A stretch of 64,000 nt of DNA from Papaver somniferum (taxonomy: Eukaryota > Streptophyta > Magnoliopsida > Ranunculales > Papaveraceae). The DNA lies in the NCBI RefSeq assembly GCF_003573695.1, contig NC_039362.1:112261120-112325119 (forward strand), in the 5' to 3' direction. Shown piece by piece: positions 46,264 to 56,527 of this stretch (the stretch's first letter is position 1; each line of letters starts with the position of its first letter). The notes beneath the pieces were generated by a model. It saw nothing but the letters and a program-made list of their open reading frames with translations, searched no databases and had not been told where the DNA came from. The position numbers and the translations under genes are program-made.

Positions 46264-47826
46264 ATGGACAGAGGTGCTATCTCTACTAACGTACCACCAG
46301 TCTTTGATGGCTCTAATTACGTATGGTGGAAAATTGTTATGCGAGCCTTCATCCAGTCGCGAGATTTTCAATCATGGGTATATGTTGTCAATGGCTATGA
46401 TGCGCCTGTTGTTGCAGATGGAGACGTAAATGTTCCCAAGAATATTGGTGAATATAATGCTGCCGAGATTCTTGCTGCAAAGCAGAATTCTGAAGGGTTA
46501 AATTCTATCATACATGTCATTGCCCCAAGTCTTCAACACCATGTGTCTGATTGCACTAGGTCTAAAGATGCTTGGGATATCTTAGAAAGCGTATTTGAAG
46601 GTAACTCCAGTGAAAAGGAAGCTAGGATTCAAAACCTTAATTCCGATTGGGAAAACCTTCGTATGGCAGATGAAGAGTCATTTGATGAGTTTAATCACAA
46701 AGTGTCTGAAATTGTTAATGCATCTTTTGCATTGGGTAAGACTATTCCTGAAAAGGACATTGTGATGAAAATTCTCAGATTGCTGCCATCTAGATACGAG
46801 TATAAGAAGCATGCCATCGTTGAGGGGAATAATGTCGATAATCTTTCCAGAAACACCTTGGTTGGAAAGCTAAAGATCTTTGACCATCAGCATACATCCA
46901 AAGTCGTTAAGGATGTTGCCTTTAAAGCACAGAAGAACACTAAATTACTTGTCAAAGGTAAAAGTGTTCATGTCTCTGAGGATGATCAGTCTGAGGATGA
47001 TTTTTCGGATGAAGATCTTGACAAATCAGTCTCCTTGATCACAAGACATTTTAGGGATCTTCTGATGAAAAGAAGTAAACGGTTTTCAAGAGACAAACCT
47101 AAGTCATCAAACAAACCTCAGGGTCGCGTACCTCCTAAAAACAGGGATGCGGATAAGGCTGATAATGAGGACATGCCTCAGTGCTTTAAGTGTAACGGTT
47201 TTGGCCATTTTTCTAACAAATGCCCAAATCGTAGAAAATACATTGGGAACAAAGGTCTAGATGTAACACTTGATGAAATGTCTGAAACCTATGATTTTGA
47301 GGAAGATAGAAAATCAAGTGTAGGGCTTCTTTGTGAAAACATCGATTTTGATACTTGTAGCATTACATATATCAATCTTAATGGGTTCAAAGAAGAAGGA
47401 AACCCAATCAAGATGGAAGATTCACTGAATCCGGTAACTAGAAACCCTATCAGTGATGTTTCAGGATCAACTGTATGTCTAACTGCTTGCACATCTCAGA
47501 TGCCTGAATACTATCCTAGATTGACGTGCTCGTTTTGTTCGATGAAGGGACATGAACTATCAAGGTGTTACAAATACAAGCACCAAATAAGGCACGCAAG
47601 AAAACTTCAACGAAGAGCAGATCGATCAGCAAGAAAGCTGAAACTTGCTCAGAAGACCGCCGAGGTATGTAGGATCTTATCTTCGTCTAAGAAGTTAGTT
47701 TCCAGGGATAAAATAAGACCATTTGAAAAGAAAATATGGTCAAATCGGTTTGATAGACAGAGATCAGAAGATTCCTCCCATGAGGAAAAATATGGACAAA
47801 TCGTTGTTCATCGCAACACAACTTGA
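46264..47826 (+). CDS. C2 Gag polyprotein (copia-type, two CCHC knuckles)
   Basis: This intact 520-codon frame encodes the particle-forming protein of a copia retrotransposon. ATG at 46264 (MDRGAI) lies 49 bp after the primer site, the normal place. Residues about 15-230 have the copia Gag core (FDGSNYVWWKIVMRAF, WDILESVFEG, SFDEFNHKVSEI, ILRLLPSRYEYKKHAI). A zinc knuckle CFKCNGFGHFSNKC is at 307-320, and a second, CSFCSMKGHELSRC, is at 422-435, followed by a very basic tail. The stop is followed by non-coding sequence and not by protease. C1 carries a broken homologue. Particle formation could still be possible, but replication would need pol from elsewhere. Confidence 0.9.
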   Translation: MDRGAISTNVPPVFDGSNYVWWKIVMRAFIQSRDFQSWVYVVNGYDAPVVADGDVNVPKNIGEYNAAEILAAKQNSEGLNSIIHVIAPSLQHHVSDCTRSKDAWDILESVFEGNSSEKEARIQNLNSDWENLRMADEESFDEFNHKVSEIVNASFALGKTIPEKDIVMKILRLLPSRYEYKKHAIVEGNNVDNLSRNTLVGKLKIFDHQHTSKVVKDVAFKAQKNTKLLVKGKSVHVSEDDQSEDDFSDEDLDKSVSLITRHFRDLLMKRSKRFSRDKPKSSNKPQGRVPPKNRDADKADNEDMPQCFKCNGFGHFSNKCPNRRKYIGNKGLDVTLDEMSETYDFEEDRKSSVGLLCENIDFDTCSITYINLNGFKEEGNPIKMEDSLNPVTRNPISDVSGSTVCLTACTSQMPEYYPRLTCSFCSMKGHELSRCYKYKHQIRHARKLQRRADRSARKLKLAQKTAEVCRILSSSKKLVSRDKIRPFEKKIWSNRFDRQRSEDSSHEEKYGQIVVHRNTT

Positions 47827-48136
47827 TTGTGTTGTTAGGAAAATATTGTCTCATGTGCCTGATCGAAAAGAGACAAGATTGAGTGTTGATCCAGGCTTCA
47901 AAAAAGTTTTTTCTTCTTTTCTTAGATTTGTTATTTTTTGTCTATCAAATAAAAGAAAGGGTTATTATCGACAATTTTACTCTTTATAGGGTTTTAGAGT
48001 TGGGCGTATGCGAACCTGCCAATAGGTTTCGAACCCTACATTCCTTTTTCCTTTTGACATCCTTTATAAGACTGCTTGTTGAGTTAAGTGATTCCATCAC
48101 ACAAATCCAGTTGTTCATAATTGTTCTCAAAGCACT
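47827..48136 (+). other. Spacer between gag and ORF2 in C2
   Basis: About 310 bp with short decayed frames and no domain. C1 has a similar-sized spacer (54403-54746) with matching words such as GGGTTATTATCGACAATTT. Confidence 0.6.
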
Positions 48137-48490
48137 ATGTCATCAGATGGAAAGGATGTCAACATGATTGTTAAGCCATCAATCAAGGAAAAAGAGAAAT
48201 CTCTTGTTTCTAAGTCCCTGAAAAGAAAAAGATGGAATACAAGAAAACCCAGGGATGTTCCTTCCAACTCTCAGAAGTTTTCCAATGTTCTTGATGAGTT
48301 AAAGGAAATAAGAAGGGAGATTTGTGAAATAAAGACTTTCGTATCTAAATCCTTGGAAATTCAGAGGACCCTAATTCGACCTCTTCATCCAAGATAGTTC
48401 GTGGGTATTGACACTTATCTTCGTGAACCTTATGTCCCGATGGCTTTCGATAACAAGGAGTTCGGGAATGATAAAGAATTTCTCAAATGA
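48137..48490 (+). pseudogene. C2 ORF2: small basic/coiled-coil protein
   Basis: ATG at 48137 opens MSSDGKDVNMIVKPSI. An 86-codon frame ends at a TAG (48395-48397). The same frame then continues for 30 codons (GIDTYLREPYVP, DNKEFGNDKEFL) to a TGA at 48488. The C1 copy is open across that TAG, so the stop is probably secondary. A basic segment (KRKRWNTRKPR) is followed by a heptad-like helix (VLDELKEIRREICEIKTFV). It resembles no pol domain, and the function is unknown. Conservation between C1 and C2 suggests the family once used it. Confidence 0.6.
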
Positions 48491-48989
48491 ATTGTTTCCT
48501 AGTATGTCTTCTTTTTGGTTTAGTTGGAAGAATAACTAGTGCTTTGAATAGCGATGATTGTGACTACACATAGCTATTCTTTCCATCTTCTTGTGTTTAT
48601 TTTTTAGGTTTATTGGTTTTAAATTCTAAAAATATTTGGAGGATGATGTTATTGCAGTATTAATCTGTTTGATTTTGAAGTATTTCAATATTTTTATGGG
48701 ATATGTATTGTTTACGTCCGTGAACTTGAAGGTCCCATATGTTGTCAAAAGTAAAGTCGTTCATAAATTGGTATTCGTATTGATGAAAGGACGAATGGAC
48801 TTTTGACAATTACAAAAGTTATGCCTATGCAGTCATGTATTTGATGGAAAATAGGATAAAATCTTTTGTGTGACAAGGATAAAGTCTATTATGTCGTTAT
48901 GCAAATAGTGATGGAAAAATAGAATAGATCCTTGTATGTATTCCACAGTAATGATCATCACTGATCCATATCTTATGTATTACTGTGAG

Positions 48990-49520
48990 GATCCGTAATG
49001 TGTCTTATGTCGAGCACGATAAAACTAAGTTGATTATTTTGTGATTAACTTTGTTGGTTGTTCCGTAAGGTACTTTATGTCGAGCATCTTTGAACTAAAT
49101 TAATCATCTTGGTTGTTATTTAGTTATTTGCTCCGAAAGTATTCTTTTGTCGAGCAAAACAATTGACAATTAAATTGCTTACTTCTGTGATTAGTTTGGT
49201 TGTGTTTTCCAATTATATTAATTACAGGGTCTCTTGTAATTAGTCTAGTTGAGTATTCATATATTCCACAAGTCCTTGTGTTGAGTATATGAACGGCTAT
49301 ACTAATCATGTTCTATTGGTTAATGTAGTCGTATATTCCGTAAGGTTTTCCTTATGTTGAGTATGTGAACGATTAAGTTAGTCATCTCCGTATGATTACC
49401 TTAGTCGTAGCTCCGTAAGTTTACTTATGTTGAGCACAATCAATTAAATTGATGACTTTTGTGGTTTGATTTAGTTGCGTATTCCAATTAAATTAATCAT
49501 GGGTTTACTTGTGATTAATT
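48990..49520. repeat. Degenerate ~70-bp array in C2
   Basis: CTCCGTAAG/TTCCGTAAGG words at 48991, 49061, 49131, about 49264, 49336 and 49411 are each followed about 20 bp later by TTATGTYGAGCA. The spacing is 68-75 (once double). C1 keeps only about two units (55620-55745). Confidence 0.65.
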
Positions 49521-50257
49521 TAATTGAGTTTTGGATATGGAAAATCATTCTTATGGTTTTTGGTTTCCAATTAAAAATCCTTCTTTTCTTTCGAAATTAA
49601 GGTCGCTCTTGTTGTTCTTTCGAGAATGACATCAAATGGGGGAGAGTTCTTTTGAACTTGTGCTTAATGGTAATATCTTGTGGGGTGTGCGGCTGTGGAA
49701 TTTTGTAGGGGTTATCTTGTATCTTAAAACTCCTTGATGAATGCATTTAGCTTCGGCTTTATGATTGCATCTAAATTAAGTTGGTATGTATTTTTTTCTT
49801 TTAGTCTATGAAACGTCTCTTCTCGGAAATTTCATTAGGATCCCGTTCTTGTACCTTTGCCAATTTTATTGACAAAAAGGGGGAGAATTAATGTGTAGTT
49901 CTACTATATACATATGGTTTTAGGATCATTGTGTAAGGGGGAGTGGTTTCCATGTGAGATGGAGTATTGACTAAGGGGGAGTGATAAATATCATCGTAGT
50001 ATTATTGTTAAAGTCGTGATGCAATTGAACTTTGATGTTACATAATAATGCTATGTCACTGTATAATGATGATCGAGAATCTCGATTTCTCTCATTATTA
50101 TAGCTACGTATCTTCAACAACGGTGATGCTAAACTTACAACCTTTGGGATCATTGGAGTACTTGGAAGGACGAAGATTTCAGGGAACGTTGAAGATTAGA
50201 CTATGGAATAGGAGCCAATGAAGTTTATCTTTTTTGTATTCCATATGTATTAATAGT

Positions 50258-50286
50258 TTTGTCACTAAAATTGACAAAGGGGGAGA
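50258..50286 (+). promoter_or_regulatory. Hairpin plus polypurine tract of C2
   Basis: TTTGTCA (50258-50264) and TGACAAA (50272-50278) form a perfect stem and overlap the tract AAAGGGGGAGA, which abuts the LTR start TG at 50288. Confidence 0.7.
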
Positions 50287-50287
50287 T

Positions 50288-52657
50288 TGTTAGAGCATAT
50301 CTCGGTCGACCTCGCATGCGTTGCTATATCAAGCATGTTTGTCAATGTTAGTGTTCAAAACTATGAGTCTTGATTTCCAGTCTACATAGCTAAGTCTCGG
50401 ACTAGGATAGAAAAGTGTAGTTGAGCTCAAGGACTTCATGGCGATTCATCATACAACGACGAAGATCTACTCAAGGAACCGTGGAACTTCATCAACAAAA
50501 AGGTATGTGGAGACTTGAACTTATCTATCACTCAAAAGTCTATCTACTCTATCTCCTACTTCTTATGAGACAAAAGTCGTATGCTATATAGACTGGATCA
50601 TACACATTTGATATTTCGAGCCGAGTATATCTCGCCTATCTATATCTCGAAATCATGTGTTGGTAAAAGGTTTCGCTTTGATCAGGTTTATCTTCACCTA
50701 GTGACGAAAGTCATAATGTTTCAATCACTTTGAAAATCGCTTTGACGAGAAATGGTGTAACAACTATATAACGTCCTCTAAGAATGTTTCATTGTTTGGA
50801 ATGAGAGTTTAGGTCTATATAACCAATGATGAATACAAGCATTGTGTGGTAATACATATGTGCATAAGTCATATTCCTTAATCCGAAGTTTGCGAACTTT
50901 GTTGATTGAGAGAAACCGGAGCAATTGGATTTGCCAAGTCCGCGAAATCAGTTTAAGAACTCAGTCTGCGAACTGACGGAAGTTCTCCTACCGAGAATTT
51001 CTGCTGGGATTTCCAAAAACTCGTTTGCGTGTTTAGTCCGCGAACCTAGTCCGCGAACTGGCGGAAGTCTCTTTGCCGAGATTTTCTGTTGAGTTTGGAA
51101 ACTCTGCCAGTTGCCTTAAGTCCGCGAACTTGTTTGCGAACTTGAGTAGGTTATGATATAAAGATGTGCTCTGAACATGAAACTTAAATTACTAAGGAAT
51201 GCATTATGCAAACCTTGTCTATAAAGTTCATGAGCCGATTCAATCGAATCGAATCATCTTTGTTTCAATTGTGTCTTGTGTAGTTACATAAGATCTCATA
51301 GCAATTGAACAACTCTCTGACTAGTTCTTTTGAGTCAATTGAACTAGTTATGGTTAAGAAGAACAAGGTTAATATGAAATGCTCATATGGTTAACCTTTT
51401 GGATTACTATGTTGAACCAACATACACATACACGTTTGGGCACGGTTTTCACAAACCCAGTAAACGTATATCTCAAGTGTGTGTGACAAGCTAAGTTTTC
51501 GATCTAACGGTTGAGAAATATTAGCTTGAATCTAAATCAGGTTTTCTTCTCTAAAACCACACGTTTGTGTGATACTAGTGCGCTCGCTAGAGTCGATTCT
51601 CCTCTAACCTTTTGTTTTCTTCTCTAAAACCAGGTTAACGACTTAAAGACTTCATTGGGATTGTGAAGCTAGACGGATACTACTTTTATCGTAGTTGTGT
51701 GATCTGATCTTGCATCTTCTATCATACGAGTACAATCTTATTGATTGTCTTGAGGTCGTGAGAGTTCTCCGATAGGCAAGATAAAGAAGTCACAAACATC
51801 TTCGTCTCACTGTTTGTGATTCATCGACGTCCTCTTGTTTATACAAGTAAGACTGTTGTGAGGTGATTGATTAATCTAGGCTGTTCTTCGGGAATATAAG
51901 ACCGTATTATCAATTGGTTCCTGTTCACCTTGATTTCATATCATAAGACGGAACAAAAACCTAGGGTTCTTCTGTGGGAGACATATTTATCCTTTGATAG
52001 ACTTTTCTGTGTGAGACACATTTGTTTATTATCAAGTCTGCGATTTTGGGTAGCAGAAACTCTTAGTTGTGGGTGAGATCAGCTAAGGGAATCAAGTGTG
52101 CAGTGTCCTGCTGGGATCAGAGGCGTAGGGAGTACAACTGTACCTTGAATTAGTGGGAGACTGATTGGGGTTCAACTATAGTCCAGTCCAAAGTTATCTT
52201 GGAGTAGGCTAGTGTCTGTAGCGGCTTAATACAATGTGTATTCAATCTGGACTAGGTCCCGGGGTTTTCTGCATTTGCGGTTTCCTCGTTAACAAAATTT
52301 CTGGTGTCTGTGTTATTTCTTTTCCGCATTATATTTTTATATAACTGAAATAATACAGGTTGTGCGTTAAAGATCATCAATTGGAAATCCGACCTTTGGT
52401 TGTTGATTGGTATTGTTTGATCCTTGGACATTGGTCTTTGGTACCGTCCAAGTATTCCTTGTGTTTGATTAAGACTCGCTGATTTCTATTAGCTTGAGTA
52501 ATATCAAAAACAAGAGAGAGATATTAACTCCTTGAAATACTTTTATTTATATTGAGTCTGACTGTCTAGTTGATTCTCTAGCAAAGTATTTCGGACTTAG
52601 TCCATACAGATTGCTAAGCGAAATATTGGGTGGTGTTGTTAGACCCCCGCTTTTTCA
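50288..52657 (+). mobile_element. C2 3' LTR, TATA region deleted
   Basis: It is very similar to 43732-46198, but about 96 bp containing the TATA box is missing at 51550. In its place is a short filler. The cassette is shorter by one or two CCGCGAACT units (50936-51140). Confidence 0.9.
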
Positions 52658-52778
52658 GTACTTTTTATTAAGATTGAGTCTGACTGTCTAGTTGATTCTC
52701 TTAAAAGTATATTAGAGTTAGTTCATACAGATTGCTATTCGAAATATTGGGTGAGGTTATTAGACCCCTGCATTTTCA
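52658..52778 (+). mobile_element. C1 5' LTR, right part
   Basis: It resumes ...ACTTTTTATTAAGATTGAGTC and ends CCCCTGCATTTTCA at 52778, completing the C1 LTR broken at 43731. Confidence 0.85.
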
Positions 52779-52779
52779 A

Positions 52780-52795
52780 TTGGTATCAGAGCAGG
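52780..52795 (+). promoter_or_regulatory. C1 primer-binding site (initiator tRNA-Met)
   Basis: TTGGTATCAGAGCAGG is identical to the C2 site. Confidence 0.85.
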
Positions 52796-52844
52796 CAAAC
52801 ACGTTCATGACCTCAAAAGTCTGTCTTTGTAACGATCTGACTCT

Positions 52845-54402
52845 ATGGACAGAGGTGCTATCTCAATTAACGTACCACCAGTCTTCGATGGCTCAAACTA
52901 CTTATGGTGGAAAATTGCTATGTGATCTTTTCTTCAATCGCGTGATTTTCAATCATGGGTATATGTAGTTAATGGCTATGATGCTCCCGTTGTGGCAATA
53001 TGTAACGCTACTGTTCCAAAGAATATTGGCGAATACGATGCTGCAGAGATACTTGCTGAAAAGCAAAACTCTGAAGGCTTGAATGCCATCATACATGCCA
53101 TTACCCCTAATCTTCAGCACCATGTGTCTAATTGCACTCGGTCTAAAGATGCTTGGGATATCTTAGAAACCGTATATTAAGGGAATACCAGTGAAAAGGA
53201 ATCCAGGCTTCAAAACCTAAATTCCGATCGGGAAAACCTTCGTATGGCAGATACAGATTCATTTGATGAGTTTAATCACAAAGTGTCTGAAATTGTTAAT
53301 GCATCTTTTGCATTGGGTAAGACTATTCTTGAAAAGGACATTGTGATGAAAATTCTCAGATCGCTGCCATCTAGATACGATTCTAAGAAGCATGCCATCG
53401 TTGAGGGAAGTAACCTTGATACCCTCTCCATAAATACTTTGGTCAGGAAGCTAAAGATCTTTGATCATGAGCATACATTCAAATCCAGCAAGGATGTTGC
53501 GTTCAAAGCACAAAAAGACACAAATTACTTGATAAAAGTAAAAATGTATATATCTATGAAGATGATCACTCTGAGACTGATTCACGAGATGAAGATCTTG
53601 ACAAATCAGTCTCGATGATCACAAGACAGTTTAGAGATCTTCTTTTGAAGAGAAGTAAACGGTTCTCCAGAGATAAGCCAAAAGCATCAGTAAAACCCCA
53701 TAATCGTGTTCCTCCTAAAAACAGGGACACAGATGAAACTGATGACGAGGATATGCCTCAGTGCTTTAAGTGTTAGGGTTTTGGTCATTTTGAAAACGAG
53801 TGTCCAAATCGCAAAAAATACACTGGGAACAAAGGTCTTGCTGGAACGCTTGATGAGATGTCTGACAATTATGATTCTGATGAAGATAAAAAATCAAGTG
53901 TTTCTCTTCTATGTGAAAATATTGATTTTGATAATTGTAGCAATACATATATCAATCTTGATAATTTTTTAGAAGAGAACCCAAACAAGATGGAAGAATC
54001 AATTGACCCCTCTATTGGAAACTCTTTGTCTAATGTTTCAGGATCTACCATATTCCTAGCAGCCTGCATATCACAAGCACCTGAATCAGCTTATGCGTTG
54101 ACATGCTCTTACTGTTCTCTCAAGGGTCATGAATTCTCAAAGTGTTTCAAGTACAAACACAAGTTGAGATATGTCAACAAGCTTCAATGAAGAGCGGATC
54201 GTCTCTCAAACAAGCTTAAACTCGCGCATAAAACCGCTGAGGTATGTAAGATTTGATCTTCTTCAAAGAAGCTAGTTTCCAAAGAGAAGTCTAGACCACT
54301 AAAGGAAAGGGTTTGGTCTAAACCAATTGATAGACAGGGAATCATGAATTCCTCTCAAAAAGGTTATGGTGGACAAATCGGTGTTCACCACAGCACAACT
54401 TG
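52845..54402 (+). pseudogene. C1 gag, degenerate
   Basis: It is homologous to the C2 gag throughout, starting ATG at 52845 (MDRGAIS). Stops and indels occur at about 52924, 53178, 53540-53620 and 53774. The stop at 53774 lies within the first knuckle, directly after its second Cys. The second knuckle (CSYCSLKGHEFSKC) is intact in the open segment 53858-54190. The tail ends at 54402. Confidence 0.85.
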
Positions 54403-54746
54403 ATTGTGTTGTTCTTGTGCATCTCGTCTCATGTGCCTGATTAAAAGAGATAAGATTATGCACACCTCGGGCTTAAACAAAATTTTGTTTTGTTTTTCTT
54501 AGTTTTTGTTTTTGAGTATGGAATTCTTTCATGTTGGAAGGGATTTTCCTGTTTAATCAAAAAGAAAGGGTTATTATCGACAATTTCACTTTTTTATAGG
54601 GCTGTGAGATGTGCGTACACAAACCTTTTAAAGGTTTAGAAACCCTACTTTTTTATATGACACTCTTTATATCTTAAGACTGCTTGTTGAGTTTTGATTG
54701 TGATTTCCTCTCACAAAACTGTGCGTATATGGATACTCCAAGCATC

Positions 54747-55115
54747 ATGTCTTCTGATGGAAAATATGTCAATATGATTGTTAAGCCATCAATCATTAAG
54801 TAAAAAGAGAGATCTCCATTGTCTCCAACCTTGAAAATAAAAAGAAAGAATGTGAGGAAGCCAAGAGCTGTTCCTTCAAACTCTCAGAAGTTTTCTGATG
54901 TTCTTGAAGAGTTGAAGCAGACAAAGAAAGAGATTCATCAAATAAAGGCTTGTGTTTTAAGATCACTGGAAATTCAGAAGTCCCTGGTTCGACAACTTCA
55001 GCTAAGAAGGTTCATTGGTATTGACTCATTCCTCCATGAACCATATGTCCCAGTGGCTGTTGACGACAAGGAGTTCGGGGATGACAAGGATTTTTTCAAA
55101 GATCTTAATGCCTAG
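54747..55115 (+). pseudogene. C1 ORF2: homologue of the C2 small protein
   Basis: It starts MSSDGKYVNMIVKPSI like C2 ORF2, has one early stop (about 54801), then is open to a stop at 55115. Conserved blocks include VPSNSQKFSDVLEELK and SLEIQKSLVRQL, then GIDSFLHEPYVP and DKEFGDDKDF. It ends LNA. Its stop lies at a different place from the C2 stop, so each copy shows the intact reading of the other. Confidence 0.65.
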
Positions 55116-56512
55116 GAAACTTCTTAAGAGAATTCTTATTCTTGTGTTTTTGTTTAAGAAGGATAACTAGGGTTTGGAATAGCCATTATTGTGAGGACAC
55201 ATAACTATGTCCAACGTTTTCATCTTCAATGTTTTTAGATTTATTTATTTAAATTCTAAAGTTGTTTTGGAAGATGACTTTTGCAGTATTAATATTTATG
55301 GTTTTATATATTGCAATATGTTATGGGATATGTGTGTTTGCGTCCGTGAACTATGATTGTCTCATACGTTATCAAAAGTTAGCTCCTTCATATGTCGATA
55401 TGCATGTATTGATAAAAGATCGATGAACTTTTGACAAAACAAAAATTGAACCTATTATGTCATTATGCAAATAATTGATGGAAGATAGGATTAATTTTTG
55501 TCTACAAAGATTTTGTCTATTATATGACGTTATGCAAATAGTGATGAAAATAGAATGTATCTTTGTCTATTCCGCGGTATTGATCTTCCCTGATCCATAT
55601 TTTATGTATACATACTGTGCGGATCCATAAGTCTTCTTATGTGAGCATGTCCAACTAAATTAATCATGAATTCATTTGTGGTTAACTTGGTTGAGTATTC
55701 CGATTAAATTAATCATGGGTTCTCTTGTGATTAATTTAATTGAGAATTTTGGATACAAAATCATTTCCTTTGTGGTTTTTGATGTCCAAATAAATCCTTC
55801 TTTTCTTGTGAAAGAAAGGTCGCTTTTGTTTTTCTTTCGGGAATGACATCAAATGGGGAAGAGTTCTTTTGAACTTACGCTTAATTTCCATATCTTTGTA
55901 GGGAGTGCGGCTGTGGAATATTTTAGGAGTTATCGTGTATCTTTATAAACTCCTTGATGAATGCATTTAGCTTCGGCTATATGATTGCATCTAAACAAAG
56001 TTGATATGTACTTTTCTTTGGTCTTGAAGCATCTCCGTGGAAATTTCATTAGGATCCCGTTTTCGTACCTTTGCCAATTTTATTGACAAAAAGGGGGAGA
56101 AATGTGTAGTTCACACTACAAATACATATGGTTTTCAGATCATTATGTAAGGGGGAGTGGTTTTCATGTTGAGATGAAAGTATTGACTATGGGGGAGTGA
56201 TACATATCACCATAGTATTGTTGTCAAAGTTGTGATACAATTGAACTTTGACCGTGTAATAATACTATGACACTATATAACAATGATCGAGAGCTTTTGT
56301 TTTCTCATTGTTATGGCTACGGATCTTCAACAACTATGATGCTGAACTGAACATCTATGGAATCATGGGAGTACTTGGAAAAGACGAAGTTTTCGAGTAA
56401 TGTTGAAGCACCAAGGAGATCAAGCATGTGGACGAGAAGCTACAAAGTTTCATTTATTTTGTAATCCATATGTATTGATAGTTTTGTCACTAAAATTGAC
56501 AAAGAGGGAGAT
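55116..56512 (+). other. C1 3' non-coding region
   Basis: It matches 48491-50287 in order but has a shorter internal array. Hairpin-purine modules lie at 56070-56100 and 56483-56511; in the last, the purine tract reads AAAGAGGGAGA. Confidence 0.75.
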
Positions 56513-56527
56513 TGTTAGAGCATTGCT

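Larger units (their letters stand above)
48491..50287 (+). other. C2 3' non-coding region
   Basis: There is no ORF of note. It contains a degenerate ~70-bp array (48990-49520), a hairpin-purine module at 49856-49886, two AAGGGGGAGTG tracts (about 49935 and 49975), and the final hairpin plus purine tract (50258-50286) before the 3' LTR. Confidence 0.75.
43732..52657 (+). mobile_element. C2: younger gag-only copia element, 8.9 kb
   Basis: Full-length LTRs at 43732-46198 and 50288-52657 flank a 4.1-kb interior with an initiator-Met primer site, intact gag, ORF2 with one stop, and a purine tract. The flanks are ATACT (43727-43731) and GTACT (52658-52662), a 5-bp target duplication with one mismatch inside the C1 LTR. 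C1 LTR sequence continues on both sides. It has no protease, integrase, reverse transcriptase or RNase H. Confidence 0.92.
41364..56527 (+). mobile_element. C1: older gag-only copia element, split by C2
   Basis: The 5' LTR is 41364-43731 plus 52658-52778. The interior is 52779-56512. A stub of the 3' LTR (TGTTAGAGCATTGCT) is left at 56513-56527, where other sequence takes over. The interior has a broken gag and a second small ORF; no pol. C2 sits inside the 5' LTR. Confidence 0.85.
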
